This document shows, piece by piece, positions 37,445 through 45,593 of a stretch of 64,000 bases of DNA. The stretch spans positions 1,984,001 through 2,048,000 of the forward strand of contig CAXXSX010000002.1 in NCBI GenBank assembly GCA_963677165.2. The letters run 5' to 3'. This stretch comes from JAFGXT01 sp963677165. GTDB taxonomy: Bacteria > Verrucomicrobiota > Lentisphaeria > Victivallales > SZUA-371. Position numbers and translations under genes: made by a program. How positions within the stretch are numbered: position 1 is the stretch's first letter; the number at the start of each line of letters is the position of its first letter. The notes below the pieces were generated by a model. The model was given only the letters and a program-made list of their open reading frames with translations, did not search any database and had not been told where the DNA came from.

Positions 37445-37592
37445 ATAAATCGCAGAGTGATTTAAAAAGTAGTGCCTGGTTTCGATGAAACCGGCATACC
37501 GCACATCAGTGCGGCAGAAAAAAACGTGAAATTTCACAGTTATAATACTGTCGCTGGTGCGACGGGCGTTTTCATCGAAAATCGCCCCTACT
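37445..37592 (+). repeat. Repeat modules in the gene-free stretch 37436-38008
   Basis: A TAAATCGC/GTGATTTA hairpin (about 37446-37464) is followed by a copy of the GTCGC-GCGAC / GGGCGTTTTC chain (37469-37591). From 37593 to 38008 there is a palindrome GAAGATAC-AGA-GTATCTTC inside GCGTTGAG/CTCAACGC (about 37638-37680), a GGAGCTCTTCC/GGAAAGAGCTCC pair (about 37700-37765) and then AT-rich sequence with no gene. Confidence 0.65.
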
Positions 37593-38008
37593 TTTTGAGC
37601 GTCTGCTGTCAAAGGATTTTCCGCGAAAGCGCAGGAGCGTTGAGCGGTATGGAAGATACAGAGTATCTTCTCAACGCTGTCGGTCGTACCGACAAAAAAG
37701 GAGCTCTTCCACACCCAACCGAGGCATCGCCAAACGCCCGTACGAGAATGCGGAAAGAGCTCCCGCAAAATATCAAATCAGGAAATCCCTTCCCGAAATG
37801 TGTTCTATATAATGCGAGAGCGACCCTCAACACCGTTCCTCGTACTTAAATTTGGCGAATTTTCGATTGGAAACGTTTGCTGAAGTCACTATCAATGACT
37901 TATATACGATTGTAATTTTTATTTATTTAAATTATAGATTCCTCCAAAGTTCTGAATCTAAAAACAATATATAGTTTGAGTTTTGAAAAAGCAAAGAGAT
38001 GTTTAGTT

Positions 38009-39442
38009 CTAAGCATTCTTTAGGATTTCGATGCATTTATCCTTTAGGTCTTCTATTTCACGAGGAATATATAAATAAAAATATTCTACAGCATTGGAAT
38101 GAGAGTTATCATTATCTGTTAACTCGTTATAAAATTCAAAATTACTATTTGATAATTTTATTAATAGTTGTCCTTCTTCAATTTCAACATATTTTGCTTT
38201 TACAGATAAAACTAAAAAATCATCTTCAGGAATTCCTAACTTTTCAGATAAATATTCTTGAGCTCTGTTTTTAATATGAGAGATTTTCTTTTTTGTCTTG
38301 CCATTAAAATATGTCTTAAATTCTGCATAAGTTTTCCATAAAGGAATTTTAGCTGGACTACGGGATATAATTTCGTCAATTTCTGGAATGTCATTGATAA
38401 ATTGTTTCATTAAATAATAAATATCAGCATCACAAGGTAAATAAAAACGAAATGTCTTATGTTCTACATGCTTTTCAAAAGATCTTGAAGAGAAAATTTT
38501 GTCCAATAGATTTTGTTCTGATGAGTCAGAAAGTTTATTTTTTACTTCTTCTATGGCTTGTTTTAATAAGTGGTTATAGTATAGAACAGTGTGGTGAGTA
38601 TAAATCCAACGGTACAGAAAATTTCTTCCATTAATTACATTTTGGATTACACTTAATGCTGATTTATTATATACCACTTGACATCTAGGAGAAGCAACTA
38701 ATTCAATCGCTCCTAATAATCTATGAATATCAACAGTAACATTATTTACACCAGAGGCCCAGGTGTCACGTATTATATAATCTAATTTATCAACGTCAAT
38801 CGTATCGCCGTTAATTAATTTTATCAGGCAATCTTCAAGTCGTTTGCCTTTATTATCTCCTGGCTTATTATGAGTACACCCTGTAATCATTCTGGCTGCG
38901 AGGACTGGATCATAATGAGGAAACAACTTATTTAAATCAGGAAAAAATTTAAGCAATACGTAGGCACTGAATTCTTCATGAGGAGCTCCTGAGAAAGAAC
39001 CGTTATCATCCGAATTTTTTTTATAATCATTACAAAATTCTTCGCCAGCAACTTTAAGCAGTTGAGTTCGCGCTTGTTTATTATTATTGTAGTATCCTTC
39101 AAACAAGTGTGAAAAAGGAGCATGTCCACAATCATGCATTAATGCTGCAATTAAAAATGTATCTTTATATTTATCAAGCTCTCCAGTGTCCAAGACATCT
39201 GGAGACGTATTTTTCTTTAAAAAGTGAAATGCTAGGCAGGCTAGATGAAATACGCCTAAAGAATGAATAAAACGATCATGCCGTGCTGCAGGAAACAAAG
39301 GACGCATTGAAGTTTGCTCAATTCCTCTTAAGCGTTGAAAATATTTTGTGTCAATTAATTCTTCACAATATGTCGAAGGAATAGGAATGTATCCATGAAC
39401 GGGATCTTTAAACTGCTTGAGTTTAACATTACAATCCCACAT
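38009..39442 (-). CDS. HD-domain phosphohydrolase (COG1078/dNTPase-like)
   Basis: A 477-residue HD-superfamily hydrolase. The N-terminal FKDPVHGYIPI, RHDRFIHSLGVFHLA and the paired HD in ALMHDCGHAPFSHLFEG give the H...HD...D metal site; the distal Asp is likely in DVDKLDYIIRDTW. This matches the COG1078/SAMHD1-like family, whose members hydrolyse nucleotide triphosphates. A GTG at 39460 is an alternative start. The gene is far more AT-rich than its neighbours and overlaps the end of the small gene upstream, suggesting a horizontally acquired two-gene cassette. Nucleotide depletion as a defence is possible but unproven. Confidence 0.82.
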   Translation of the reverse strand: MWDCNVKLKQFKDPVHGYIPIPSTYCEELIDTKYFQRLRGIEQTSMRPLFPAARHDRFIHSLGVFHLACLAFHFLKKNTSPDVLDTGELDKYKDTFLIAALMHDCGHAPFSHLFEGYYNNNKQARTQLLKVAGEEFCNDYKKNSDDNGSFSGAPHEEFSAYVLLKFFPDLNKLFPHYDPVLAARMITGCTHNKPGDNKGKRLEDCLIKLINGDTIDVDKLDYIIRDTWASGVNNVTVDIHRLLGAIELVASPRCQVVYNKSALSVIQNVINGRNFLYRWIYTHHTVLYYNHLLKQAIEEVKNKLSDSSEQNLLDKIFSSRSFEKHVEHKTFRFYLPCDADIYYLMKQFINDIPEIDEIISRSPAKIPLWKTYAEFKTYFNGKTKKKISHIKNRAQEYLSEKLGIPEDDFLVLSVKAKYVEIEEGQLLIKLSNSNFEFYNELTDNDNSHSNAVEYFYLYIPREIEDLKDKCIEILKNA

Positions 39443-39755
39443 ATTCGTTTCTCTTTTCACTGAGAATCATATCAATTCGTTTTTTTATATCTTCTGGAAT
39501 AACAGCTTCAAACTCTTCTTTGACAAAATTTGAATCAAAATGTGCGGCACGTGAATAACATTTGTTTTCTCGTGATATTTCAAAAATATTGGGGTAATGT
39601 GATAAAGCTGAGGCCACTGTTTTAGAAGAAAAATCGACAACAACAGATGTAGATTCAAATTGCTCAATCATCTTACGTAAAGTTCTGAATTCAATTTTGG
39701 GTCGTTTTTCTAAAATAACTCCTAAAAAAGCATCAAATTCAATAATCTTGCACAT
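39429..39755 (-). CDS. Small hypothetical protein, 108 aa, paired with the HD hydrolase
   Basis: Not recognised. GGGAG lies upstream of the ATG at 39755. The protein is soluble, with a helix (EKRPKIEFRTLRKMIEQFES), a strand-like VVVDFSSKTVASAL and a charged C-terminal helix (PEDIKKRIDMILSEKRNEY). Its stop lies inside the HD gene's start region, so the two are translationally coupled and share low GC. It could be a regulator, sensor or antidote for the hydrolase. Nothing in the sequence decides between these. Confidence 0.65.
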   Translation of the reverse strand: MCKIIEFDAFLGVILEKRPKIEFRTLRKMIEQFESTSVVVDFSSKTVASALSHYPNIFEISRENKCYSRAAHFDSNFVKEEFEAVIPEDIKKRIDMILSEKRNEYVGL

Positions 39756-39881
39756 ATGAAGAAGCTCCCTATCTTTTGAAATAATCCTGCCGCTGACTGC
39801 TATTTAAATATAACACTAATATAAAAATAAAACAACCTTTAGTATACTCGAAAAGCCTTTTAACTGCAATTATCGGCTGCC

Positions 39882-39995
39882 ATGGCGTTGATTTGAGACT
39901 AAAAACTTGTTTTTAGCCAAATCAACGCCATTAAAAACGCACCGGGTCGTACCCGGGCGTGATCCAACGGCGAAACGTTGGTCGGCGAAGCCGAA
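39882..39995 (+). repeat. Repeat composite abutting the 3' end of the StnA-like gene
   Basis: A 50-nt stem-loop (39882-39931; GGCGTTGATTTG with CAAATCAACGCC) is followed by CCGGGT-CGT-ACCCGG, CCAACG-GCGAAA-CGTTGG and TCGGC-GAA-GCCGA. The order and spacing are those of the gene-leader copies, but the next gene on the right lies on the opposite strand, so this copy has no downstream start codon. Confidence 0.75.
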
Positions 39996-39996
39996 A

Positions 39997-42030
39997 CTAT
40001 TCCTTATTGCGCCAGTCGAGAGCGCCTACGGGACATTCCTCGATACACGCGCCGCATTGGGTGCATGAGTCGGGGAGTTGACTGCCGAAGAGGGGTTCAA
40101 CCCTGGTGGCAAATCCGCGGTTTTTCTGACTGAGCAGACTTTTGTTGACCACTTCCGAACAAACTTTCACGCAGATACCGCATTTGATACATTTCATACG
40201 GTCGTGAATGATAGCCGGATGGCGGTTGTCGTAACCCTGGAGCAGACGTTCGCCTTTGAAGGCTTCGGGGTCCGCGCCGTATTCTTCGGAATGCTTCTTG
40301 AGTTTGCAGTCGTCTTTGGCGGTACAACTGCATTCGATACAGCGTTCGCCTTCCTTCTGGACCTCTTCCGGCGTGAAGGTGTAGGCCACTTCGTTGAAAG
40401 TGGTCTTGCGTTCTTCAATCGGGATTAAACGCTGTTCGACGCGTTCTTCATCTGAAATATTGTCGCGCAGGTAAACCAGATCTTCGGGAGCAAGACTGCG
40501 CCAGTGTCCGCGGGAGACATTGACAACCGGGTCAATTTTGTATTCTTCACCGGTCAGCATGCTGTTGATGCCGAGAGCGATAATGCGTCCACCGGCAACA
40601 CCTTCTACAACAGTTGCGGCACCGGTCACGCAGTCGCCTGCGGCAAAAACCTTGCCTTCCATGTGGTAGGTGTGTTCTTTCACGTCGAGGTCGCCCCAGC
40701 GGTTTACGGCGAGACCGGCAGGTGCGCTGGTCTTTTGTCCGATTGCTGCGATCACGGTGTCGGCTTCGATATCGAATTCAGAGCCTTCAATCGGTATCGG
40801 ACGACGTCTGCCGGAGGCATCGGGTTCGCCTAGTTCCATGCGCTGGCAGGTAAGAACGAGCTTACCGTTCGCGCCTTTCGCGAGTTTGATCGGAGCCACG
40901 AGGAATTCGAAGTTTACGCCTTCTTCCTTGGCTTCGTGAATTTCAAGTTTTTCAGCAGGCATTTCCTGTTCAGTACGGCGATAGAAGCAGGTCACGTCGC
41001 TACTGCCGAGTCGCACGGAGGTACGCAGGCAGTCCATAGCGGTGTTGCCGCCGCCGACTACAATGGTTTTGCCGGGATTGTCGCCGGACCAGTCGTTACG
41101 CGCCAGTTTTTCGAGGAATGCGATACCTTCGGTGGCGAGTTCGTCGCCTTCACAGCGCATGGAGCTCGGCTTCCAGCAACCGATGGATACGGCTACGGCG
41201 TCGAAGTCGTTCTTTAAGTCGTCCATTGACAGGTTGTCGCCAAGCTTACGTCCGCATTCAATCTCGATTCCCATCTTGACAAAGTGGGCAATTTCGCGGT
41301 CGAGGATGGCTTTGGGCAGACGGTATTCCGGGATACCGTAGCGGAGCATTCCGCCGGCTTTCGGCATCTGCTCAAAGATTTTTACCTGATATCCCATGCG
41401 GCGCAGGTAGTAGGCGGTGGAGAGTCCGGCTGGACCGGCTCCGACCACACCGACTTTAAAACCATTGTCAGCAGGGATGTCTTCCATGTATTCATCAAAA
41501 TGCAGATCGGCGGCAAGACGTTTGAAATCATTGATCGCCACCGGTTTGCCGGAGATATTCTTACGGCAGTCCTTTTCGCAGAAACGCGGACATACGCGGC
41601 CGATTGACATCGGCAGCGGAATGCGTTCCTTGATAATCTTCAGTCCTTCGAGGTGCTCGCCCTTACGTCCGGCACGGACGTATTCTTCCACCTGGGCATG
41701 AGCCGGACACGCGATGGTACAGGGAGCCTCGCAGTCCCCGGCATGCTCGGAGAGCAGCAGGTTGAGAGCGGTACGGCGCATGTCGCGTACTTCCTCGGTT
41801 GATGACTCGACTTCCTGCCCCGGAGAAGGGCAGGCGGAGCATGAAGGCATGAACTTGCCGGTTTTACAGTCCTTGACCACGCAGACAAAGCATGAAGTGG
41901 TTTTGGACACTTTTTCGTTATAGCACAGCGTTGGGATGCTGATGCCGTTTTTCTCGGCCACCTGGAGGATGGTTTCACCGGGCTGGGCCGTGAATTCTTT
42001 TCCGTCTATTTTAAATTTAATTTCACTCAC
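39997..42030 (-). CDS. StnA-like subunit: NADPH/FAD GltD-type oxidoreductase with 2Fe-2S and ferredoxin domains
   Basis: A 677-residue multidomain redox protein. Residues 1-80 form a 2Fe-2S domain (CYNEKVSKTTSCFVCVV). A GltD-type Cys-rich 4Fe-4S region follows (GDCEAPCTIACPAHAQ, RVCPRFCEKDC). An FAD domain has VGVVGAGPAGLSTAYYLRRM and an NADPH domain has IVVGGGNTAMDCLR. The C-terminus has two 4Fe-4S motifs (CIKCGICVKVC, CTQCGACIEECP). With the NuoE- and NuoF-like genes upstream it matches the Sporomusa-type Nfn (StnABC), an electron-bifurcating transhydrogenase linking NADH, ferredoxin and NADPH. The start is a GTG overlapping the previous stop by eight bases. Confidence 0.8.
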   Translation of the reverse strand: MSEIKFKIDGKEFTAQPGETILQVAEKNGISIPTLCYNEKVSKTTSCFVCVVKDCKTGKFMPSCSACPSPGQEVESSTEEVRDMRRTALNLLLSEHAGDCEAPCTIACPAHAQVEEYVRAGRKGEHLEGLKIIKERIPLPMSIGRVCPRFCEKDCRKNISGKPVAINDFKRLAADLHFDEYMEDIPADNGFKVGVVGAGPAGLSTAYYLRRMGYQVKIFEQMPKAGGMLRYGIPEYRLPKAILDREIAHFVKMGIEIECGRKLGDNLSMDDLKNDFDAVAVSIGCWKPSSMRCEGDELATEGIAFLEKLARNDWSGDNPGKTIVVGGGNTAMDCLRTSVRLGSSDVTCFYRRTEQEMPAEKLEIHEAKEEGVNFEFLVAPIKLAKGANGKLVLTCQRMELGEPDASGRRRPIPIEGSEFDIEADTVIAAIGQKTSAPAGLAVNRWGDLDVKEHTYHMEGKVFAAGDCVTGAATVVEGVAGGRIIALGINSMLTGEEYKIDPVVNVSRGHWRSLAPEDLVYLRDNISDEERVEQRLIPIEERKTTFNEVAYTFTPEEVQKEGERCIECSCTAKDDCKLKKHSEEYGADPEAFKGERLLQGYDNRHPAIIHDRMKCIKCGICVKVCSEVVNKSLLSQKNRGFATRVEPLFGSQLPDSCTQCGACIEECPVGALDWRNKE

Positions 42031-43750
42031 TGTAGTAGCCCTCGCCTTTCGGTGCCCGTGCGATAGTGTTTTTCGGGCACACCTCGATACAGGTGTTGCA
42101 TCGTGTACATTTAGAGTTGTCTATCACAAAGTCGTCGCTGATCGCGCCTACCGGACAGTTCTTGATACAGAGCCGGCACTTGACGCAGTTGTCCTGATTG
42201 AGTTTTACGTCCACCAGATTGTTACAGGCCAGCGCGGTACATTTGTGATCGACCACATGATCGATAAATTCATTTCTGAAGTAACGGAGCGTAGCCAGCA
42301 CCGGATTCGGCGCGGTCTGTCCAAGTCCGCAGAGCGAACCTTTCTTGATCTTCGGCCCGATATCTTCCAGGAACGCGATGTCTTCTTCGTTGCCTTCACC
42401 GGCCACGATACGTTCGAGGGTTTCGAACATACGCTTGGTGCCCACGCGACAGAAGGTACATTTTCCGCAGGACTCACGATGAGTGAAGTCCAGGAAGTAC
42501 CGCGCGGTTTCCACCATACATCGGTTACTGCCGATCACGATCATACCGCCGGACCCCATGATGGCGCCGAGGGAATTCAGTGAGTCATAGTCAACCGGGG
42601 TGTCGAAGAGTTCTTTCGGAATACAGCCGCCGGACGGTCCGCCGGTTTGTACGGCTTTTACTTCTTCGGGTTTGGCTCCGCCGATATCGAACACGATCTC
42701 GCCGATCGTAGTACCCATTGGGACTTCGATCAGGCCCGGGTTCTGCAGGTCGCCCGCCAGCGCGAACAGCTTGGTGCCTTTGCTTTTTTCGGTCCCGACT
42801 TTGGCGAATTCCTCGCCGCCTTCGGCAATCAGGATCGGAATATTGGCAAAGGTTTCAACGTTGTTCAGGGAGGTCGGATAACCGTTCCAGCCGCTGTCGG
42901 TCGGGAACGGCGGACGGAACCTCGGAGTACCGCGACGTCCTTCGAGCGACGCGATCAGAGCGGTTTCTTCTCCACAGACAAACGCGCCCGCGCCTTCCTT
43001 AATAATGATATCCAGCGCTTTGCCGTTTATCACGTTAAGTTCGTGCTTTTTGATGTCTTCAATGGCGATTTTCAGATGCTTGATTGCCAGCGGATATTCG
43101 GCACGGCAATAGATGAACAGTACATCCGCGCCGGTGGCGTACGCTCCGATCAGCATGCCTTCGAGTACCTGATGAGGTACGCTTTCCATCATGGAACGGT
43201 CCATGAACGCGCCGGGGTCACCCTCATCGGCGTTACAAACCAGTATTTTCTTTTCCACGTCTTTCTTTGCCGCCAGAAACTGCCATTTGAGTCCGGTGGG
43301 GAAACCGCCGCCGCCGCGCCCGCGGAGTCCGCCTTTTTTCACTTCGTCGATGACTTCTTCCGGAGCCAGGCCCTGTGCCTTTTTAAGGGCGGCGTAACCG
43401 CCTTCGGCCATGTACTCGTCAAGAGAGGTCGGACAAATCTTTCCGGCAAGACGGGTGACTTTCAGCATTTCGTGCTTTTTACGTTCTTTCGGAATCTCGA
43501 GACGACCGGATTCGCCGAGAGCCAAAATGTTGTCCAGCGATTTCTGATCGGCTTTGACCTCACGGTAAATCACCGAACCCTCGGACGTTTCGACTTCAAC
43601 CATTGGTTCGGCGTAGCAGTGTCCGATACAGCCGACGCCCACTACCGGAACATTTCCGGCATTGGCTTTGAAGAAGTCGAACACCTCACCGGAACCGGCC
43701 GCGAGTCCGCATGATGCGGTACCAACTTTTATTTTCAGTATGTCAGCCAT
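42023..43750 (-). CDS. StnB/HydB-like NADH-binding flavoprotein (NuoF family)
   Basis: A 575-residue NuoF-like subunit. A thioredoxin-like 2Fe-2S domain at the N-terminus (TASCGLAAG, VGCIGHCYAEP) is followed by the FMN/NADH domain (GGLRGRGGGGFPTGLKW, CNADEGDPGAFMDR, CGEETALIASLEG). Next is the 4Fe-4S motif ESCGKCTFCRVGT, and the C-terminal double ferredoxin domain reads CVKCRLCIKNCP and CTRCNTCIEVCP. This is the architecture of HydB/StnB, where electron bifurcation takes place. It overlaps both neighbours by eight bases, so the three subunits are translationally coupled. Confidence 0.88.
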   Translation of the reverse strand: MADILKIKVGTASCGLAAGSGEVFDFFKANAGNVPVVGVGCIGHCYAEPMVEVETSEGSVIYREVKADQKSLDNILALGESGRLEIPKERKKHEMLKVTRLAGKICPTSLDEYMAEGGYAALKKAQGLAPEEVIDEVKKGGLRGRGGGGFPTGLKWQFLAAKKDVEKKILVCNADEGDPGAFMDRSMMESVPHQVLEGMLIGAYATGADVLFIYCRAEYPLAIKHLKIAIEDIKKHELNVINGKALDIIIKEGAGAFVCGEETALIASLEGRRGTPRFRPPFPTDSGWNGYPTSLNNVETFANIPILIAEGGEEFAKVGTEKSKGTKLFALAGDLQNPGLIEVPMGTTIGEIVFDIGGAKPEEVKAVQTGGPSGGCIPKELFDTPVDYDSLNSLGAIMGSGGMIVIGSNRCMVETARYFLDFTHRESCGKCTFCRVGTKRMFETLERIVAGEGNEEDIAFLEDIGPKIKKGSLCGLGQTAPNPVLATLRYFRNEFIDHVVDHKCTALACNNLVDVKLNQDNCVKCRLCIKNCPVGAISDDFVIDNSKCTRCNTCIEVCPKNTIARAPKGEGYYSE

Positions 43751-44198
43751 TTTTTCTGTGTTCCTTGAGGATTTTTACGGTTCCTTTGCGGTCTAGTTTT
43801 CCATAGACGCGGCCATTGATGCTCATGACCGGCGCCAGGCTGCAACAGCCCAGACAGGCTACGGTTTGCAGCGAAAAAAGCCCGTCTTTATCGGTTTCGC
43901 CGTCGGCAATGCCGAGTTCGGTTGAGACCCAGTCAAGAATCATGCTGCTGCCTTTGATGTGACAGGCAGTACCGTCGCACACGCTGATCTGGTACTTCCC
44001 GGGCTTGGTGCGCTTGAACTGCGCGTAAAAAGAGACGACGCCTTCTACCTCGACGGGCGGGACTGAAAAATACTCCGCGACAGCCAGAATTGCTTCGTCG
44101 GAAAGATACCCCTCTTTTCCCTGGACCGTCTGCAGTCCCTTGATCAGGTAGGTCCTGGAACTGTCGATCTCTTTAAGATAGCTGAAGTCTTGTTTCAT
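43743..44198 (-). CDS. StnC/HydC-like 2Fe-2S subunit (NuoE family)
   Basis: A 151-residue NuoE-like thioredoxin-fold 2Fe-2S protein. An N-terminal helical region (YLSDEAILAVAEYFSVPPVEV, the usual NuoE signature) leads to the cluster ligands CDGTACHIKGS and CLGCCSLAP. GGAG precedes the ATG. First gene of the minus-strand operon C-B-A. A hydrogenase large subunit is absent, which favours a transhydrogenase over a bifurcating hydrogenase, unless one lies elsewhere. Confidence 0.88.
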   Translation of the reverse strand: MKQDFSYLKEIDSSRTYLIKGLQTVQGKEGYLSDEAILAVAEYFSVPPVEVEGVVSFYAQFKRTKPGKYQISVCDGTACHIKGSSMILDWVSTELGIADGETDKDGLFSLQTVACLGCCSLAPVMSINGRVYGKLDRKGTVKILKEHRKNG

Positions 44199-44343
44199 CC
44201 ATCTTCTCCGTTATATTAAATGTTAATAGATCACACACTCTCACACGACATTTTTCGTTGATTCAGAGACATCCGGGTTGAATATGACACAAAAACCGTT
44301 AGCTTAATGGTTTCAGATAAATATTAATTCCGAAAGAAAAATC

Positions 44344-45156
44344 ATGAAAAACATTCAAAAGATAGCCTTATTTATATTGTTTTCAATTTTTTCGTTATCA
44401 TTATTTGCTGATTTAAAGCAAAATACAGCCGAAGAGTTTAATAATATAAAATCCTCGGTCAGAATTGTTAGCGCAACCGTTGCCGATGAATTTGTGAACA
44501 TGGCGGCTCAACAACTTTCAGAGGTTCATAAAGACATCAAACTGAAGATGACGAAAGCCACTACTGCTGACGCGTTGAGACTGTTGGAACAGGGGAAAGC
44601 CGATATCGTGGTGACCATTGCTCCGGCAAAACAGGCTCCGGCATTATGTGTTCTAAAGCCGTTTGTGGCGGCAGTGAATAAGATGAGTCCGCTCAGAGAT
44701 ATTTCCCTGACCCGACTGAGAAGGATTTATTCCGGACAATATACCAAGTGGACCCAGCTTGGCGGTAAGCCATCATCAATACGCCTGGTAAACTACAAGG
44801 GCGATTCAGAGGAAGCGGTGATGTTGAGAAGCATTATGGGAAAATCCCAGGATAAGCTGACATTTACGGCGCAAGCCGATTTCGGACGCGGTATATGCGC
44901 TATGATTGCGGTATTTCCGGATGCCATTGGATGCTTTCCACTGGAGTATGTGACCAGACAAGTTCAGGTCATTAAAATTGGTGGAGTATATCCCGGTCCC
45001 AAAGCCATCGTTTCCGGACGTTACAAACTGGTAGCGGAAATCAAGCTTCTGACCGGAAAAAATCCTTCGAAAGATACCAAAAAGTTCATTGAATTTTTAA
45101 AAAGCAAACAAGCTCAAAAGATTTATCATTACCTGAGCTTGTATTTGAAAAAATAG
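44344..45156 (+). CDS. Secreted PstS-like periplasmic substrate-binding protein
   Basis: A 270-residue exported protein. A signal peptide (residues 1-22, ending SLFA) precedes a periplasmic-binding-protein type 2 fold of the PstS-like class: the pattern ADIVVTIAPAKQAP, the conserved LTRLRRIYSGQYTKWTQLGG and the C-terminal FIEFLKSKQAQKIY. No ABC transporter genes are adjacent, so it may be an orphan binding protein or a sensor component. The ligand could be phosphate or another oxyanion; the binding residues were not assigned. Confidence 0.78.
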   Translation: MKNIQKIALFILFSIFSLSLFADLKQNTAEEFNNIKSSVRIVSATVADEFVNMAAQQLSEVHKDIKLKMTKATTADALRLLEQGKADIVVTIAPAKQAPALCVLKPFVAAVNKMSPLRDISLTRLRRIYSGQYTKWTQLGGKPSSIRLVNYKGDSEEAVMLRSIMGKSQDKLTFTAQADFGRGICAMIAVFPDAIGCFPLEYVTRQVQVIKIGGVYPGPKAIVSGRYKLVAEIKLLTGKNPSKDTKKFIEFLKSKQAQKIYHYLSLYLKK

Positions 45157-45178
45157 GCGGATCGTATCTGCAGGCGAA

Positions 45179-45434
45179 AAATGCTTCATACTTCGCGCTT
45201 TGCGCTACGGAAGGCGGATAGCATCCGCGGGCAAATAATGCTTCAAACTTCGCGCTTTGCGCTACGGAAGCATAAAGAAAATTAAATCGCGAAGCGATTT
45301 TGCGGCCCTCATGGCGTTAATTTGTCCGTACGACGGACGGCGTTGAGAAGATACTCTGTATCTTCCATAATGCTTCAAACTTCGCAAACAAGTTTGCTAC
45401 GGAAGCATAAAAATTAAATCGCGAAGCGATTTTG
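45179..45434 (+). repeat. Array of AATGCTTC...GGAAGCAT and AAATCGC/GCGATTT modules
   Basis: Three copies of the AATGCTTC module (about 45180-45213, 45237-45273, 45368-45409) alternate with AAATCGCGAAGCGATTT hairpins (45283-45301, 45415-45433) and a truncated GGCGTTAATTTG stem near 45312. In the third copy the inner hairpin GCGC/GCGC is replaced by GCAAAC/GTTTGC, a paired change that keeps the fold. The palindrome GAAGATAC-TCT-GTATCTTC (about 45347-45365) also occurs at 37650. Confidence 0.75.
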
Positions 45435-45442
45435 CGGCCCTC

Positions 45443-45575
45443 ATGGCGTTAATTTGAGTCTGAAAGGAACTTTCAGCCAAATTAACGACATTACCTGGCA
45501 CCGGCACCTTGCCGGTCGCCTGCCCGGCGATAGAGGGCTAGCCGCGCGGCAATGAGCGCTCGGCAAAGCCGAAAC
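45443..45575 (+). repeat. Repeat composite upstream of bioD
   Basis: A 50-nt stem-loop (45443-45492; loop variant TCTGAAAGGAACTTTCAG) is followed by CCGGCA-CCT-TGCCGG, a diverged third hairpin region and CGGC-AAA-GCCG, ending about 20 bases before the bioD ATG. The first 48 bases are nearly identical to the rsmI copy. Confidence 0.75.
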
Positions 45576-45593
45576 AAAAAAAGGAAAAGAAAG

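Noticed and set aside
37472..37849. Plus-strand frame of 125 codons
   Set aside because: It runs through several palindromic repeat modules; fragments of the same translation recur wherever the repeats do, so it is repeat sequence rather than a gene.
42647..43714. Long open frame antisense to the StnB-like gene (355 codons)
   Set aside because: It is the mirror of a GC-skewed, highly conserved iron-sulfur flavoprotein; its translation is low-complexity and has no start signal.
45179..45434. CRISPR array
   Set aside because: The repeats are palindromic modules of different kinds at irregular spacing, without uniform unique spacers or cas genes.
45552..45593. Longer start for BioD
   Set aside because: The added residues are Arg/Lys-rich repeat sequence, and the ribosome-binding site lies before the ATG at 45594.
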